The notes beneath the pieces were generated by a model, which did no database searches, was not told the origin of the DNA, and saw only the letters and a program-made list of their open reading frames with translations. A stretch of DNA of 64,000 nucleotides, taken from assembly GCA_000421085.1 (NCBI GenBank), contig ATWE01000002.1:186001-250000 (forward strand), given 5' to 3'. Positions 33,327 through 42,275 of this stretch are shown piece after piece (the stretch's first letter is position 1; every line of letters starts with the position of its first letter). Made by a program: the position numbers and the translations under genes. The DNA comes from Ensifer sp. USDA 6670 (GTDB taxonomy: Bacteria; Pseudomonadota; Alphaproteobacteria; Rhizobiales; Rhizobiaceae).

Positions 33327-35456
33327 TCAGGCGTGGTTGTAGTGAAGCAACGTCCACTCATCGATAAAGACGCGATCGTTCGGATGCACCACCAGCGTCG
33401 TTGCCGGGTGTTCGATGATTGCGGGGCCGATCACCTCGTGGCCGGGCTCAAGCAGATCCATCTCGTAGAGATTGGCCCTATGCCAGCGGCCGCCGATATA
33501 GGCTTCGCGCACGCCCTTGTGGGCGGATTGCGGATCGGCGGTCCCGAGAGGCCGCCTGACAAGCACCGGCTTGATCTTTTCGGCGGTGGCGATGACGCCG
33601 AGTTCCATCAGAGAGAAGCCCGCCTCGCCGTATTTCGAGACGCGGTGATTGGCCTTGGCATAGACCTCCTCGAACTGCGCCAGCACCGCGCGCATGTCAT
33701 CGGGACCGTTGATGGACGAAAGCGGCGCGATGACTTCGACGTCCTCCAACTGGCCGGTGTAACGGGCCATGAAGAAGGGGACGGTCCTGATCTTCTCCCG
33801 CGCATGGCCGTCGGTCAGCATCTCGTCGACGGCGGCCTTTTCGAGGTCTTGCCACACCCGAGTGACCTGCGCGCCGGCTGCAGCGAGCCTGTCGTCGGAG
33901 GCGCGGGCGCCGATATCGATCTGGGTCGACACCGAATGCCGGCGCATATAGTCGGCCGTCGTACAGCCGAAGGCGGAGAAGGCGGCGGCGAACTGGAACG
34001 TGATGATATCCTTGAAGCCGATGCCCCTCGAGCAGCCGGCAAGATGCAGCGGGCCCGAGCCGCCGTAGGAAAGAAGCGTGAACTCGGAAGGATGGATGCC
34101 CTGGCCCGAGATAACGCGTCGCAGCGCGTTATTGGCGTCCTGCTCCAGCATGTCGATCATGCCTTCAGCCGCTTCCTCTACACCGACGCCGAGCACGTCG
34201 GCGCATTTTTCCTTGAAGACCGCGCGTGCTTTCTCGACCTCGAGCACCACCTTCCCCCCGAGGAAGTAATACGGGTTCAACCGGCCGAGGATCGCATCGC
34301 AATCTGCGATGGTCGGCTCCGTGCCGCCCTTCGCAAAGCAGATCGGACCGGGGTCTGCGCCAGCGCTTTCAGGCCCGAGCGATACCTTCCTGGTCAATGG
34401 GTCGACCTTGAGGATCATGCCGGCGCCCGCCCCGATCGTGTCGAGATGAAGTGTCGGCACATTGAGCTTGAAGCGGTCCATCAACGGCTCGTTCTCGATA
34501 CGGGTCTGGCCGCGCGAGATGACGCCCATGTCGAAGGAGGTTCCCCCCATGTCCGAGCAGATCAGCGAATCATTGCCGATGAGCTTGCCGACGTAGGCCG
34601 CCCCGAGAATGCCGCCGATTGGCCCGGAAATCATCGTCTCGTGGAGGCGCGGATGGTTGATCGACGTCAACCCTCCGAAAGAGAGCAGCGTCTGCACGCC
34701 GTATTTGAAGCCGTATTTGTGCGTGGCCTCCTCGATACTCCTGAGCTGCATGCGCCCGCGCGACGTCGCATAGGCTTCGATCAGCACCGAGTTCAACCGC
34801 GACTGTTCCCGGATCACCGGGCGCACCTCGTGGCTGGTATAGACATTGATCTCGACTCCGGCGGCGGCAACCTCCTCGCGGCAGATCTCGGCGATGCGCT
34901 TCTCATGTACCGGATTGACGTGGCTGAAAATCGTCATGATGCAGATCGCGTCGACCTGGTCGCGGATCAGCGCACGGGCCGCGGCGGTTACCTCGTGCTC
35001 GTAGAGCGGCAGCACGATGTCGCCGAAATGGTCGATGCGTTCGGTAACCCCAAGGGTACGGCGGCGCGGCACCAGCGGATCGGGGTGGGCGTGAGTGACC
35101 GCATGGAGCCGGTCGGCATAGGAATAATCCGCCCAGGCCTGCAGACCGCGGCCCATCAGCACCATGTCCTCCATACCTTTGGTGGTGATCAGACCAAGCT
35201 TGCGACCGGTACGCGAGAGCAAGGTGTTGAGCATGCCGGTACCGGAATAGAGCACCACGTCGAGACCGGAAAAAAGACTGTCGAGGGAGATACCCCAGGC
35301 GTCCGCGGCATCGGCAGCGGACGAAATGAAGCCTTCGGCCTCGTTTTTCGGCGTGGTCGCGGCTTTGCCGATCTTGAAGTGCCCGTTTTGATCGACAAGG
35401 ATGGTGTCGGTCATCGTGCCGCCCGCGTCGATGCCGATCACGATTGGGTTTTCCAA
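33327..35456 (-). CDS. acxA: Acetone carboxylase beta subunit (AcxA, hydantoinase A family)
   Basis: A 709-aa hydantoinase A-type ATPase subunit of the acetate/sugar kinase fold. Phosphate loops appear as GIDAGGTMTDTILVD at residues 8-22 and SDMGGTSFDMGV further on. It activates acetone and bicarbonate by splitting ATP to AMP. I chose the TTG at 35456, since GGAGG lies 7 bp before it and the family sequence begins at once (ENPIVIGIDAGG). The open frame extends to 35534 but would run over a palindrome upstream. It is the first gene of the acxABC-SDR operon and diverges from the LuxR-type gene. Confidence 0.9.
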   Translation of the reverse strand: MENPIVIGIDAGGTMTDTILVDQNGHFKIGKAATTPKNEAEGFISSAADAADAWGISLDSLFSGLDVVLYSGTGMLNTLLSRTGRKLGLITTKGMEDMVLMGRGLQAWADYSYADRLHAVTHAHPDPLVPRRRTLGVTERIDHFGDIVLPLYEHEVTAAARALIRDQVDAICIMTIFSHVNPVHEKRIAEICREEVAAAGVEINVYTSHEVRPVIREQSRLNSVLIEAYATSRGRMQLRSIEEATHKYGFKYGVQTLLSFGGLTSINHPRLHETMISGPIGGILGAAYVGKLIGNDSLICSDMGGTSFDMGVISRGQTRIENEPLMDRFKLNVPTLHLDTIGAGAGMILKVDPLTRKVSLGPESAGADPGPICFAKGGTEPTIADCDAILGRLNPYYFLGGKVVLEVEKARAVFKEKCADVLGVGVEEAAEGMIDMLEQDANNALRRVISGQGIHPSEFTLLSYGGSGPLHLAGCSRGIGFKDIITFQFAAAFSAFGCTTADYMRRHSVSTQIDIGARASDDRLAAAGAQVTRVWQDLEKAAVDEMLTDGHAREKIRTVPFFMARYTGQLEDVEVIAPLSSINGPDDMRAVLAQFEEVYAKANHRVSKYGEAGFSLMELGVIATAEKIKPVLVRRPLGTADPQSAHKGVREAYIGGRWHRANLYEMDLLEPGHEVIGPAIIEHPATTLVVHPNDRVFIDEWTLLHYNHA

Positions 35457-35517
35457 GGTCTTACCTCCATGGCTTTGCTGATGGAGGAAGCGTAGGTGGG
35501 TATTTTCGGCCGGGAAA

Positions 35518-35533
35518 TGTGCCAAAAGGCACA
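35518..35533. promoter_or_regulatory. 16-bp palindrome in the acxA/luxR-type divergent region
   Basis: TGTGCCAAAAGGCACA: 6-bp perfect arms around AAAA. It lies 62 bp upstream of the acxA TTG and 20 bp upstream of the regulator GTG. It is a likely operator for the LuxR-type protein. Confidence 0.55.
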
Positions 35534-35552
35534 ATGACCGGCGGGGGGAACA

Positions 35553-36347
35553 GTGCTAGACGAACTTATGAATGGCGATGGGTTCTGGAAGATCTTGGCG
35601 CAAGCGATCAGCGCCACCGGTACCGACGACCATGTCGACCGGCTGATCGATATGGTCGGAGCCGTGGTGCCGCAAAACCTCATCACGGTCACCCGCTATT
35701 CCGCCACCCGCAAGCCCGAATTCGTCAAGCACCGCGGTTACTCCGACGGGATGGTGGCTCGTTATCTCGATACCTATTATGTATTCGATCCGTTCTATGC
35801 GTATTGGCGCCTGAACAGGCGCGCAGGGATCGTGCCTCTCAAGAGCCTGGCGGACGACGCTCCCAAGCGCGGCCGCTACATAGCGGAGTTCCTGGCGCAA
35901 TCCGAGATCTGCGACGAGGTCGGCATCCTGCTGGAAGACGGAGGCGACTGGTGCCTCGGCATTTTTCTCGACCGTTCCACATCAATGTTCGGCGATGGCG
36001 AGGTCGCGGCTCTGTGCAGTCGCTTTCCGGTTTTCGAAGCACTGCACGCAACCGATACCCGCACGCGCGACCCCAATCTGAGGCGGACCAGCACGCCCGA
36101 AGCCATGGGGGAAGCGCCGGTGAGCGCCGTCCAGGCCTCGCTGATCCTGTGGCCGGACCTGACGGTACGGGAGCGGGAACTCGTCGCCCTCATTCTGCAG
36201 GGACATCCGAACGCGACGATCGCGTCCAGGCTCGGGATCGCCCCGGGCACGGTCAAGAACCACCGGGCGCGCATCTATGAAAAGCTCGACATCACGACGG
36301 AGCGCGAACTCTTCCTGCAGGTCTTCCAGCAATACCGGCTGTCGTGA
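35553..36347 (+). CDS. LuxR-family regulator next to acetone carboxylase
   Basis: A 264-aa protein. The C-terminal helix-turn-helix (about residues 197-260) reads LTVRERELVALILQGHPNATIASRLGIAPGTVKNHRARIYEKL, a clear LuxR/FixJ type. The N-terminal 180 residues are not a response-regulator domain (no phospho-acceptor pattern); they may form a GAF-like or autoinducer-like sensor but I do not recognise them. The GTG at 35553 has GGGGGG just upstream; an ATG at 35568 is an alternative. Divergence from acxA makes it the candidate regulator of acetone use. Confidence 0.83.
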   Translation: MLDELMNGDGFWKILAQAISATGTDDHVDRLIDMVGAVVPQNLITVTRYSATRKPEFVKHRGYSDGMVARYLDTYYVFDPFYAYWRLNRRAGIVPLKSLADDAPKRGRYIAEFLAQSEICDEVGILLEDGGDWCLGIFLDRSTSMFGDGEVAALCSRFPVFEALHATDTRTRDPNLRRTSTPEAMGEAPVSAVQASLILWPDLTVRERELVALILQGHPNATIASRLGIAPGTVKNHRARIYEKLDITTERELFLQVFQQYRLS

Positions 36348-36359
36348 GGACCTGCCGCT

Positions 36360-38600
36360 TCACGCGCGCCCGACGGCGTTTCGAATCCGGTCCCTGGTAA
36401 AAGGCAGATCGTAAAGCCGCTTGCCGGTCGCATCCCTGATCGCATTGGCGACGGCTGCGGCGGCCGGGCCCTGGGCCGCTTCTCCGGTGCCGAGGAAAGG
36501 TTCCCCCGGACGCTCGACGATATGGACCTCCACGCTTTGCGGGACACTGGCGAAACGCAGGATCGGATAGCTGGACCAATCGGTGCTGGTGATCCTGGTC
36601 CGGTCGAAGGCGACGGCCTCATACAGCGTCCAGCTGATCGACTGCAGAATTCCGCCTTCGGTCTGATTGCGGATGCCGTCCGGGTTGACGATTTCACCGC
36701 TGTCGATGGCGGAAACGGCGCGGATCACGTGAACACGGCCCGTTTCGGGCTCGACATCCACCTCCATCGCTACCGCCAGATAGGCGGCAAGGTTCTTGTA
36801 GCGGGCGAAACCGAAGCCGCGTCCGCGGTTGCGGGGCATTTGCGCGTTGTCCCAGCCGAACCGCTGCGCGGCCAGCTCGATGACGGCACGGGCTCGCGGA
36901 TCCTCCATGTGGCGTAGCCGGAATTCCACCGGGTCTGCTTCGGCGATCAGCGCCAGCTCATCGATCGTGCTTTCGATCGCGAAGACATTGGCATAGGCCC
37001 CAAGCGCGCGAAGCGCCGATACGCGAAGCGGCATGTCGGCCAGGAAGTGCCAGAGCACGCGCTTGTTCGGGATCACATAGAGCGGATCGGCATTTCGATC
37101 GCCGTTGCCCGACGGGCTGATATTGAGCTTGGCAGGCTTCGGCTGGAAGGCTTCGGCCTTGTGGCGCGCCGCGAGGAGTGCACCGGCTCCGCCCGGGCGG
37201 GTGGAGTGGGTATTGCTCCAGAGGTCATAGGCCCAGCTGGCGATCCTGCCCTGATCGTCCAGTGCCGCACTGATCTTCATGAGCATTGCGGGACCATAGG
37301 GCTCCCAGCTGTGCTCCTGCTCCCGCATCCACTGAACCCGGATAGGCTTGCCCGGCAGTTTGCTGGCGATGAGGGCCGCATCCGCAGCCGCGTCATCGGC
37401 GCCGTTGTGGCCGTAACAGCCCGACCCTTCCATATGGATGACGTGGACCTTGTCCTCCGGCATGGCCAGCATCTCGGCGATGGCCGCCCGATCGGGAAAA
37501 ACACCCTGCGTGTGCGACCACACATCCAGTGTCCCGTCCGCCTTCATCTGCGCAACGGCGCAGGACGGGCCGATCGAACCGTGGATCTGATAGGGCCGGC
37601 TAAACGTCGCCTCGAAGATCTTGCCATCAGACGAAAGCATGCCGGCCTCGGCGACCGTCCCCACCTCGCTCTCGAGCCTCTGCAGTTCCGCCGCGAGGTC
37701 CGTCTGGTCGGGGAGCGTCTCGCCTTCCTGCCACCGCGCGTTCGCCGCCAGCGCCCGCATGGCGTTCACCGCCTGGAACTCCTTCGAAGCCACCACGGCC
37801 AGGAAATCGCCGTCGCGCACGACCGCGACGACGCCCGGCAGCGCCTCAGCGGCGCTCGCATCCACCTCCGTCAGCCTGGCAGCGGGGCTCGGCGGGCGCA
37901 CGACGCGTGCATGCAGCATGCCTTCCAAGCGAAGATCATGAACATAGGCCGGCTGGCCCGTCACCTTACCCGGGATGTCGACGCGCGGCAGTGTTTTGCC
38001 GATCACGCGGAAAGTACCAGGCGGCTTCAAGGCCGATTGCGGTTGAGCTTCCACGTGCAGCATCTGTCCGGAAACAAGCTCGCCATAGGTCGCCCGCCGT
38101 CCGTCTTTTGCCAGCACCGCCTTGTTTTCCGCCCTGAGTTCCGTCGCCGCCATGCCGAAGCGCCTCGCAGCTTCGGCCAGAAGCAGGGCCCGCACCTGTG
38201 CTGCAGCGTTCCTGATGGCGGTACCGCTGTTTTGCATCGACTGGCTGCCGGCCGTGAACCCCTCGTTCGGGGTTCGGCCGGTGTCCGCCGTTATCAGCCG
38301 GATTTCCGCGGGATCGACTTCTAGCTCCTCGGCGGCAACCTGCAAGAGGGCCGTTCGAATGCCCTGCCCGAGTTCCGCCTTGCCGGTGAAGACCGTGACC
38401 GAATTGTCGGGGTCGATGCGGATCCATGAATCGAGGAAGCGCTCGTCGTCGAGGCTGCCCGGCAGGGTCTCAGGCGGAGCCGGCGGCATTGCCGGCAGAG
38501 GTTCCTGGGCGAATGCACGGTTGAGCGAGAAACTGAGGACAAGCCCGCCTGCGCCGGCGATGACGCTGCGGCGGGTGATTTCTTCCTGAAGAATGCCCAT
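36360..38600 (-). CDS. Molybdenum hydroxylase large subunit (isoquinoline 1-oxidoreductase beta type), Tat-exported
   Basis: A 746-aa molybdopterin subunit of the xanthine oxidase family, close to isoquinoline 1-oxidoreductase beta and membrane-linked aldehyde dehydrogenases. Residues 9-32 (TRRSVIAGAGGLVLSFSLNRAFA) look like a twin-arginine signal, placing the enzyme in the periplasm. GKAELGQGIRTAL and the C-terminal GEPFLGTGEAAQGPAAAAVANA carry the cofactor contacts and the catalytic Glu. Its ATG overlaps the stop of the iron-sulfur gene (ATGA). Electrons would go to the cytochrome c of the same operon. The substrate, an aldehyde or N-heterocycle, is unknown. Confidence 0.88.
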   Translation of the reverse strand: MGILQEEITRRSVIAGAGGLVLSFSLNRAFAQEPLPAMPPAPPETLPGSLDDERFLDSWIRIDPDNSVTVFTGKAELGQGIRTALLQVAAEELEVDPAEIRLITADTGRTPNEGFTAGSQSMQNSGTAIRNAAAQVRALLLAEAARRFGMAATELRAENKAVLAKDGRRATYGELVSGQMLHVEAQPQSALKPPGTFRVIGKTLPRVDIPGKVTGQPAYVHDLRLEGMLHARVVRPPSPAARLTEVDASAAEALPGVVAVVRDGDFLAVVASKEFQAVNAMRALAANARWQEGETLPDQTDLAAELQRLESEVGTVAEAGMLSSDGKIFEATFSRPYQIHGSIGPSCAVAQMKADGTLDVWSHTQGVFPDRAAIAEMLAMPEDKVHVIHMEGSGCYGHNGADDAAADAALIASKLPGKPIRVQWMREQEHSWEPYGPAMLMKISAALDDQGRIASWAYDLWSNTHSTRPGGAGALLAARHKAEAFQPKPAKLNISPSGNGDRNADPLYVIPNKRVLWHFLADMPLRVSALRALGAYANVFAIESTIDELALIAEADPVEFRLRHMEDPRARAVIELAAQRFGWDNAQMPRNRGRGFGFARYKNLAAYLAVAMEVDVEPETGRVHVIRAVSAIDSGEIVNPDGIRNQTEGGILQSISWTLYEAVAFDRTRITSTDWSSYPILRFASVPQSVEVHIVERPGEPFLGTGEAAQGPAAAAVANAIRDATGKRLYDLPFTRDRIRNAVGRA

Positions 38601-39097
38601 CAGCCTGCCCTCCCCTGATCAGCGGCAGGCAACGAGGCAGCCTGCATCAGTTCGCCGGCACGCCGGATCGCCGCGAGAATCCGCATATGGGTCCCGCAAC
38701 GACAAAGATTTGTCGTCAACGCCTCGCGGATTTCCTCTTCGCTCGGCCGTGCGTTACGGCGCAAAAGCGCATGCGCGCTCATCATCATGCCCGGAATGCA
38801 ATAGCCGCATTGCGCCGCCTGCAGCTCGATGAACGCCTGCTGCAGCGGCCCCGGCTCGTCGATCGTTCCCAAGCCCTCGATGGTGGTGATCTCCCGCCCT
38901 TCCAGCAGCATGATCGGTACCATGCAGGAAAGCACCGCCTCGCCATCGACGACGACGGTGCAGGAGCCGCACTGCCCAAGTCCGCAGCCGTATTTGGCCC
39001 CGTTGAGCGCCAGCTCCTCGCGCAGCACGTAAAGCAGCGGCGTCGCCGGGTCTGCGTCGATCTGATGCGGGCTGCCGTTGACCGTCAGCGAAACCAT
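38600..39097 (-). CDS. [2Fe-2S] subunit of the molybdenum hydroxylase
   Basis: A 165-aa two-cluster subunit. The plant-type cluster uses Cys38, Cys43, Cys46 and Cys58 (CGLGQCGSC...SC), and the second cluster uses Cys97, Cys100, Cys132 and Cys134 (CGYC...CRC). There is no signal peptide; in this family the small subunit is carried out folded together with the Tat-bearing large one. I chose the ATG at 39097, with AGGAGG 8 bp upstream, over a TTG two codons earlier. It starts 2 bp after the cytochrome gene. Confidence 0.9.
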   Translation of the reverse strand: MVSLTVNGSPHQIDADPATPLLYVLREELALNGAKYGCGLGQCGSCTVVVDGEAVLSCMVPIMLLEGREITTIEGLGTIDEPGPLQQAFIELQAAQCGYCIPGMMMSAHALLRRNARPSEEEIREALTTNLCRCGTHMRILAAIRRAGELMQAASLPAADQGRAG

Positions 39098-39099
39098 CT

Positions 39100-40488
39100 T
39101 CAATCCTCCTCGGCGCCGACATGGTGCGGCGCCCTTTCAATGCCGTCAGAGGGCCGGACTGCCACCTTGTAGGTCCCGGAACGGGTTCTGGCCGTCTGCT
39201 CTACGAGCCCCGCCCATGGTGGCTCCTCCGAGAACCGCTCGCGCATGTAGGCAAGGAGATCGGCCACCTGCTGATCGTCGAGCAGATAGCGGAAAGCCGG
39301 CATCACTGCGCTCGCTTCTCCATCGGCCGGCGGAAGGCCGAACAGCACCACGTTGACGATGTTTTGCGGGTTCGGCGCATTGACGGCGGTGCTGAGTTCG
39401 AAATTCAGCCCTCCGAAGGGCTGACGCCGCTCGCCCTCGTGACAGCTTGCGCAGGCGGCAAGATAGATCGCCTCGCCGGGCTGGCCGCCTGACGCACTGA
39501 CCGGTGAACGCTGGCTATCCGCCGCCTGCTCGGGGCGCTGCCCTTCGAAAGCCTCACGCAACTGCGCCGCCCTTTGCTCGCGTTCCGGTGTCGGGGCACC
39601 CATGATCGACCTAACATAGGTGGCGATCGCCGCGATATCGCTGTCCGGCAGGAAGGCGAGATTGCCGGTCACCTCGGCCATGGGTCCGCGCGAAACGCCG
39701 TGGAATTCGTGCCAGCCATTGCGAAGATAGAAGGCGAGATCCTGCTCGTCCCAGGGGATCGGCGCCTTCGACTCCGTGTTGATCGCATAGGCCTGCCAGC
39801 CTTCCGCTTCGCCGCCGCCGAAGTGCCGGTCGCGGTCTTCGGCGCCGACTGGATTGCGGGGCGTATGGCAGGCGCCACAGTGGCCGAGGCCCTCGGCAAG
39901 ATAGCGTCCGCGGTTCCAGGCATCGCTCTGCCCGGGATCCGGCTCGCGCTCGCCGCTGTCGAGGAAAAGCAGCTTCCAGCCGGCAAGCAGGGGCCGGAAC
40001 TTCAGGGGAAACGGAAGGTCGTTTTCCGGCGCCTCGGCTTTCACCGCAACGCGCGTCATGAGGAAAGCGTAGAGGGCGCGATTGTCGTCTGCCGAAACAC
40101 GCGTGAAGTGCTCATAGGGAAACGCCGGATAGAGGTGACTTCCCTCCCGGTCGACACCTTCCCTCATGGCACGTTCGAATGCCGCCTCGCTCCAGCCGCC
40201 GATGCCCGTTTCGCGATCAGGGGTGATGTTGGTGGAGTAGATCGTGCCGAACGGGGTGGGCAATGCAAGGCCGCCGGCAAATGCCGGTCTCCCAGGCACG
40301 GTGTGGCAGGCGATGCAATTGCCGAGCGCCGCCAGTTGGGCTCCCTTGGCGACTAGCTCCGGAGCAAAGCGCGCCTCTGCGGCCGCGGTGTCTTCGGGTA
40401 CCTCCGAGCGCCACGCAAATAAAAGGAAGGCAGCGGCAGCCACAAAGATGACCGCCGCGATGCCGATCGCCACCCTCAAAGCTCGCAT
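39100..40488 (-). CDS. Triheme cytochrome c subunit of the molybdenum hydroxylase
   Basis: A 462-aa protein with an N-terminal hydrophobic segment (residues about 5-26), which works as a signal or membrane anchor, and three heme c sites CxxCH: Cys58-His62, Cys204-His208 and Cys346-His350. It resembles the cytochrome subunits of membrane alcohol and aldehyde dehydrogenases and nicotinate dehydrogenase. It would carry electrons from the iron-sulfur subunit to the respiratory chain. GGAG lies 8 bp upstream of the ATG at 40488. It is the first gene of the three-gene operon. Confidence 0.9.
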   Translation of the reverse strand: MRALRVAIGIAAVIFVAAAAFLLFAWRSEVPEDTAAAEARFAPELVAKGAQLAALGNCIACHTVPGRPAFAGGLALPTPFGTIYSTNITPDRETGIGGWSEAAFERAMREGVDREGSHLYPAFPYEHFTRVSADDNRALYAFLMTRVAVKAEAPENDLPFPLKFRPLLAGWKLLFLDSGEREPDPGQSDAWNRGRYLAEGLGHCGACHTPRNPVGAEDRDRHFGGGEAEGWQAYAINTESKAPIPWDEQDLAFYLRNGWHEFHGVSRGPMAEVTGNLAFLPDSDIAAIATYVRSIMGAPTPEREQRAAQLREAFEGQRPEQAADSQRSPVSASGGQPGEAIYLAACASCHEGERRQPFGGLNFELSTAVNAPNPQNIVNVVLFGLPPADGEASAVMPAFRYLLDDQQVADLLAYMRERFSEEPPWAGLVEQTARTRSGTYKVAVRPSDGIERAPHHVGAEED

Positions 40489-40630
40489 CGGGAATCTCCG
40501 CCGATAGCGGGAAACGCCGCAATTGCCGATGTGTTCCGAGCGGCCCTGGCGTGTGCGCGACATCAACGCTGCCCGGAACAGAAGCGCGCGCCTGTGGTTA
40601 CACAGCCAGCCCATCAGAGGAGTGCCGAAA

Positions 40631-40804
40631 ATGAGCAAGACCAATGTCGAGCAAGCCCAGAAGGACGCACGAAAACAGGCCGAGAACACGAGCGGCGGTG
40701 GCCATTTGGGTGGCACCTATTACGGCCAGGAGCCGGACGCCAAGACAGCGACGACGGTGAAAAAGAAGGGCGACAAGGCAAGGCCGAACGATGGCCGGAA
40801 TTAG
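40631..40804 (+). CDS. Small hydrophilic protein of unknown function (57 aa)
   Basis: A 57-aa basic, low-complexity protein (MSKTNVEQAQKDARKQAENT, then a Gly-rich patch and a Lys-rich tail). GAGGAG lies 9 bp before the ATG, and the reading frame differs from any larger neighbour, so it is likely to be translated. No known domain is recognised. The composition suggests a disordered protein, perhaps stress-related. It stands 26 bp before another small gene on the same strand. Confidence 0.6.
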   Translation: MSKTNVEQAQKDARKQAENTSGGGHLGGTYYGQEPDAKTATTVKKKGDKARPNDGRN

Positions 40805-40830
40805 CGTTGCCGCGACCGAGGGAGGTCTCG

Positions 40831-41094
40831 ATGTCCGTCTATCAGCGGCTTCCGGAAAGACCCGTGCCGGGCGCCATGGTCGTGAAACTCTACCACTCCG
40901 GCGATGCGGTGCGGGGCTATGTGCGAAAGGTCACCGATCCCTCCGAGGATGACGTCATCTTTCCTGGAGAAGAAATGGAGGCTGAGTCGGCCTTCAGACT
41001 GGCGGCAAGCCACAGCGAAGGCTCGCTCCCGATCTATGTCGAGCTCGTCGAGGACGTCGAATGGGATCCGTCCTGGGGCACATTGACCGGCTGA
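40831..41094 (+). CDS. Hypothetical protein (87 aa)
   Basis: An 87-aa acidic protein (MSVYQRLPERPVPGAMVVKLY at the start, VELVEDVEWDPSWGTL near the end). GGAGG precedes the ATG by 6 bp. The sequence alternates short strand-like segments, as in a small beta-rich fold, but no family is recognised. It follows the 57-aa gene by 26 bp and probably shares its transcript. The 3' end meets alkB tail to tail. Confidence 0.65.
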   Translation: MSVYQRLPERPVPGAMVVKLYHSGDAVRGYVRKVTDPSEDDVIFPGEEMEAESAFRLAASHSEGSLPIYVELVEDVEWDPSWGTLTG

Positions 41095-41105
41095 TTTCGA
41101 GAGAG

Positions 41106-41696
41106 TCACGCACGGCCGCCGGCGGCAACCCCTGAGCGCAGCTCCCGGAAGGTGACCGAATAGCGCAGGCGCTCTACCGGCGGAATGGAATGCTCCCATT
41201 CGGATCTCGCAGTGCCGGAGAGGAGATATGCCGAGCCCGGCTCGAGAATGACGGAGGTCCGCTCCCATTTGCCGGCCCGCTTTCTGCGCAGCCTGAATGT
41301 GCAGGGAGCGAGCAGCGATATCCCGACCACATCGCCGAACACCGCCTTGTCCCTGTGCCAGCCGATCGGGGCGCCGACATCGTATTCGGTGACCAGTGCC
41401 TGCTGGAGTTCCTCCGCCGGCAGTCCGGCAAAGTCGGCCGCCAGTTGCCGGAGCGGCAGAAGCAGCGGGGGAATGGCATCGATCCTCCGGACCGTTTCGG
41501 TTTCGAAGTCATACTTCCAGCCGAATGAAACCACGCGCCTCTTGCCCTCGTAGCCGTGAAAGTCCAAAGGCTTGAAGGGAAGTTCCGGCAATGCCTCCAG
41601 AAGTGCCTCCTGGAGCTTCTGCGGAACGATACCCGCTTGGTAGCGGAAGCCCTCAGGCAGATTGCCGGGCGGGTTTCCGAATAGGTCTCCTTGCAT
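41106..41696 (-). CDS. AlkB-type 2-oxoglutarate/Fe(II) dioxygenase
   Basis: A 196-aa AlkB-family dioxygenase. The iron triad is His114-x-Asp116 (WHRDK) and His169 (WEHSIPP), with Arg178 and Arg184 in LRYSVTFRELR for 2-oxoglutarate. The family removes alkyl groups from nucleic acids by oxidation; this short form, close to the human ALKBH4/6-like and bacterial 1B groups, could act on DNA, RNA or protein. I chose the ATG at 41696, with GAGGTG upstream. It lies alone between the small genes and the metallophosphoesterase. Confidence 0.85.
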   Translation of the reverse strand: MQGDLFGNPPGNLPEGFRYQAGIVPQKLQEALLEALPELPFKPLDFHGYEGKRRVVSFGWKYDFETETVRRIDAIPPLLLPLRQLAADFAGLPAEELQQALVTEYDVGAPIGWHRDKAVFGDVVGISLLAPCTFRLRRKRAGKWERTSVILEPGSAYLLSGTARSEWEHSIPPVERLRYSVTFRELRSGVAAGGRA

Positions 41697-41780
41697 TGAA
41701 GCACCTCGTATTCGACGCAGGTCCCTCACATCGAACAGCAATCGAGCCCGCACGTTCCCACACCGCGAAGCAGAAATGCT

Positions 41781-42275
41781 CTACCGCGCGGATTGGGGGA
41801 GAAGATCAACCAGCCGGACCGGGCGCAGGCCTCTCGCATCCACCCCCACATCGAACTGCCGCGGCATCGGCTTCAGCCTGCCGTGGGAATGACCGTGCAG
41901 GTTGATCGACTTCTTTCCCATCTGGTTCCAGGTCCGGAACGGATAATGGCATAGGACAAGCAGCCGCCCATCAACCATCAGCTCCGCATAATGCTGCACG
42001 CTGCGCCAGCCGCTCGCCCCGGTCGTGTCGATCGGATCGTTGTTGCCCACGATCAGATGCTTGCGGCCGTTCAGACGGGACAGCAGATCTTCGGCAAGCC
42101 CGGTTCTCTTTGCCGCGAAGTCGCCAAGGTGCCAGACGTCATCCTGCGGCGAGACGGTTTCGTTCCAATTCGCGATCAGCGCGGCATCATGCTCGGCCAA
42201 GTTGGAAAACGGGCGGCGGTCGATGCGCAGCACACGCGGATCGCCGTAATGCGTGTCGCCCGTGAAGTAGATCAT
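41781..42275 (-). CDS. Metallophosphoesterase (calcineurin-like, YfcE/PrpE-type short form)
   Basis: A 164-aa phosphoesterase with the metal motifs in order: Asp7-x-His9 (TGDTHYGD), Gly51-Asp52 (HLGDFA), Gly77-Asn-Asn (VGNND), His110 (LCHYPF) and Gly-His at HGHSHG (127-132). All ligands needed for a two-metal site are present. Short enzymes like this act on small phosphodiesters or nucleotides. The chosen ATG at 42275 directly precedes the conserved start (MIYFTGDTH); the upstream open frame is unsupported. It is divergent from the paoA-like gene. Confidence 0.85.
   Translation of the reverse strand: MIYFTGDTHYGDPRVLRIDRRPFSNLAEHDAALIANWNETVSPQDDVWHLGDFAAKRTGLAEDLLSRLNGRKHLIVGNNDPIDTTGASGWRSVQHYAELMVDGRLLVLCHYPFRTWNQMGKKSINLHGHSHGRLKPMPRQFDVGVDARGLRPVRLVDLLPQSAR

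Noticed and set aside
33312-35495. A 727-codon open frame on the plus strand over acxA
   Set aside because: It mirrors acxA nearly base for base and shows no family motif; acxA itself has kinase-fold motifs and clear neighbours.
35457-35552. Sigma-54 promoter for acxABC (TTTGGCAC on the minus strand)
   Set aside because: The -24-like TTGGCAC is part of the 16-bp palindrome and no TTGC follows at the right distance.
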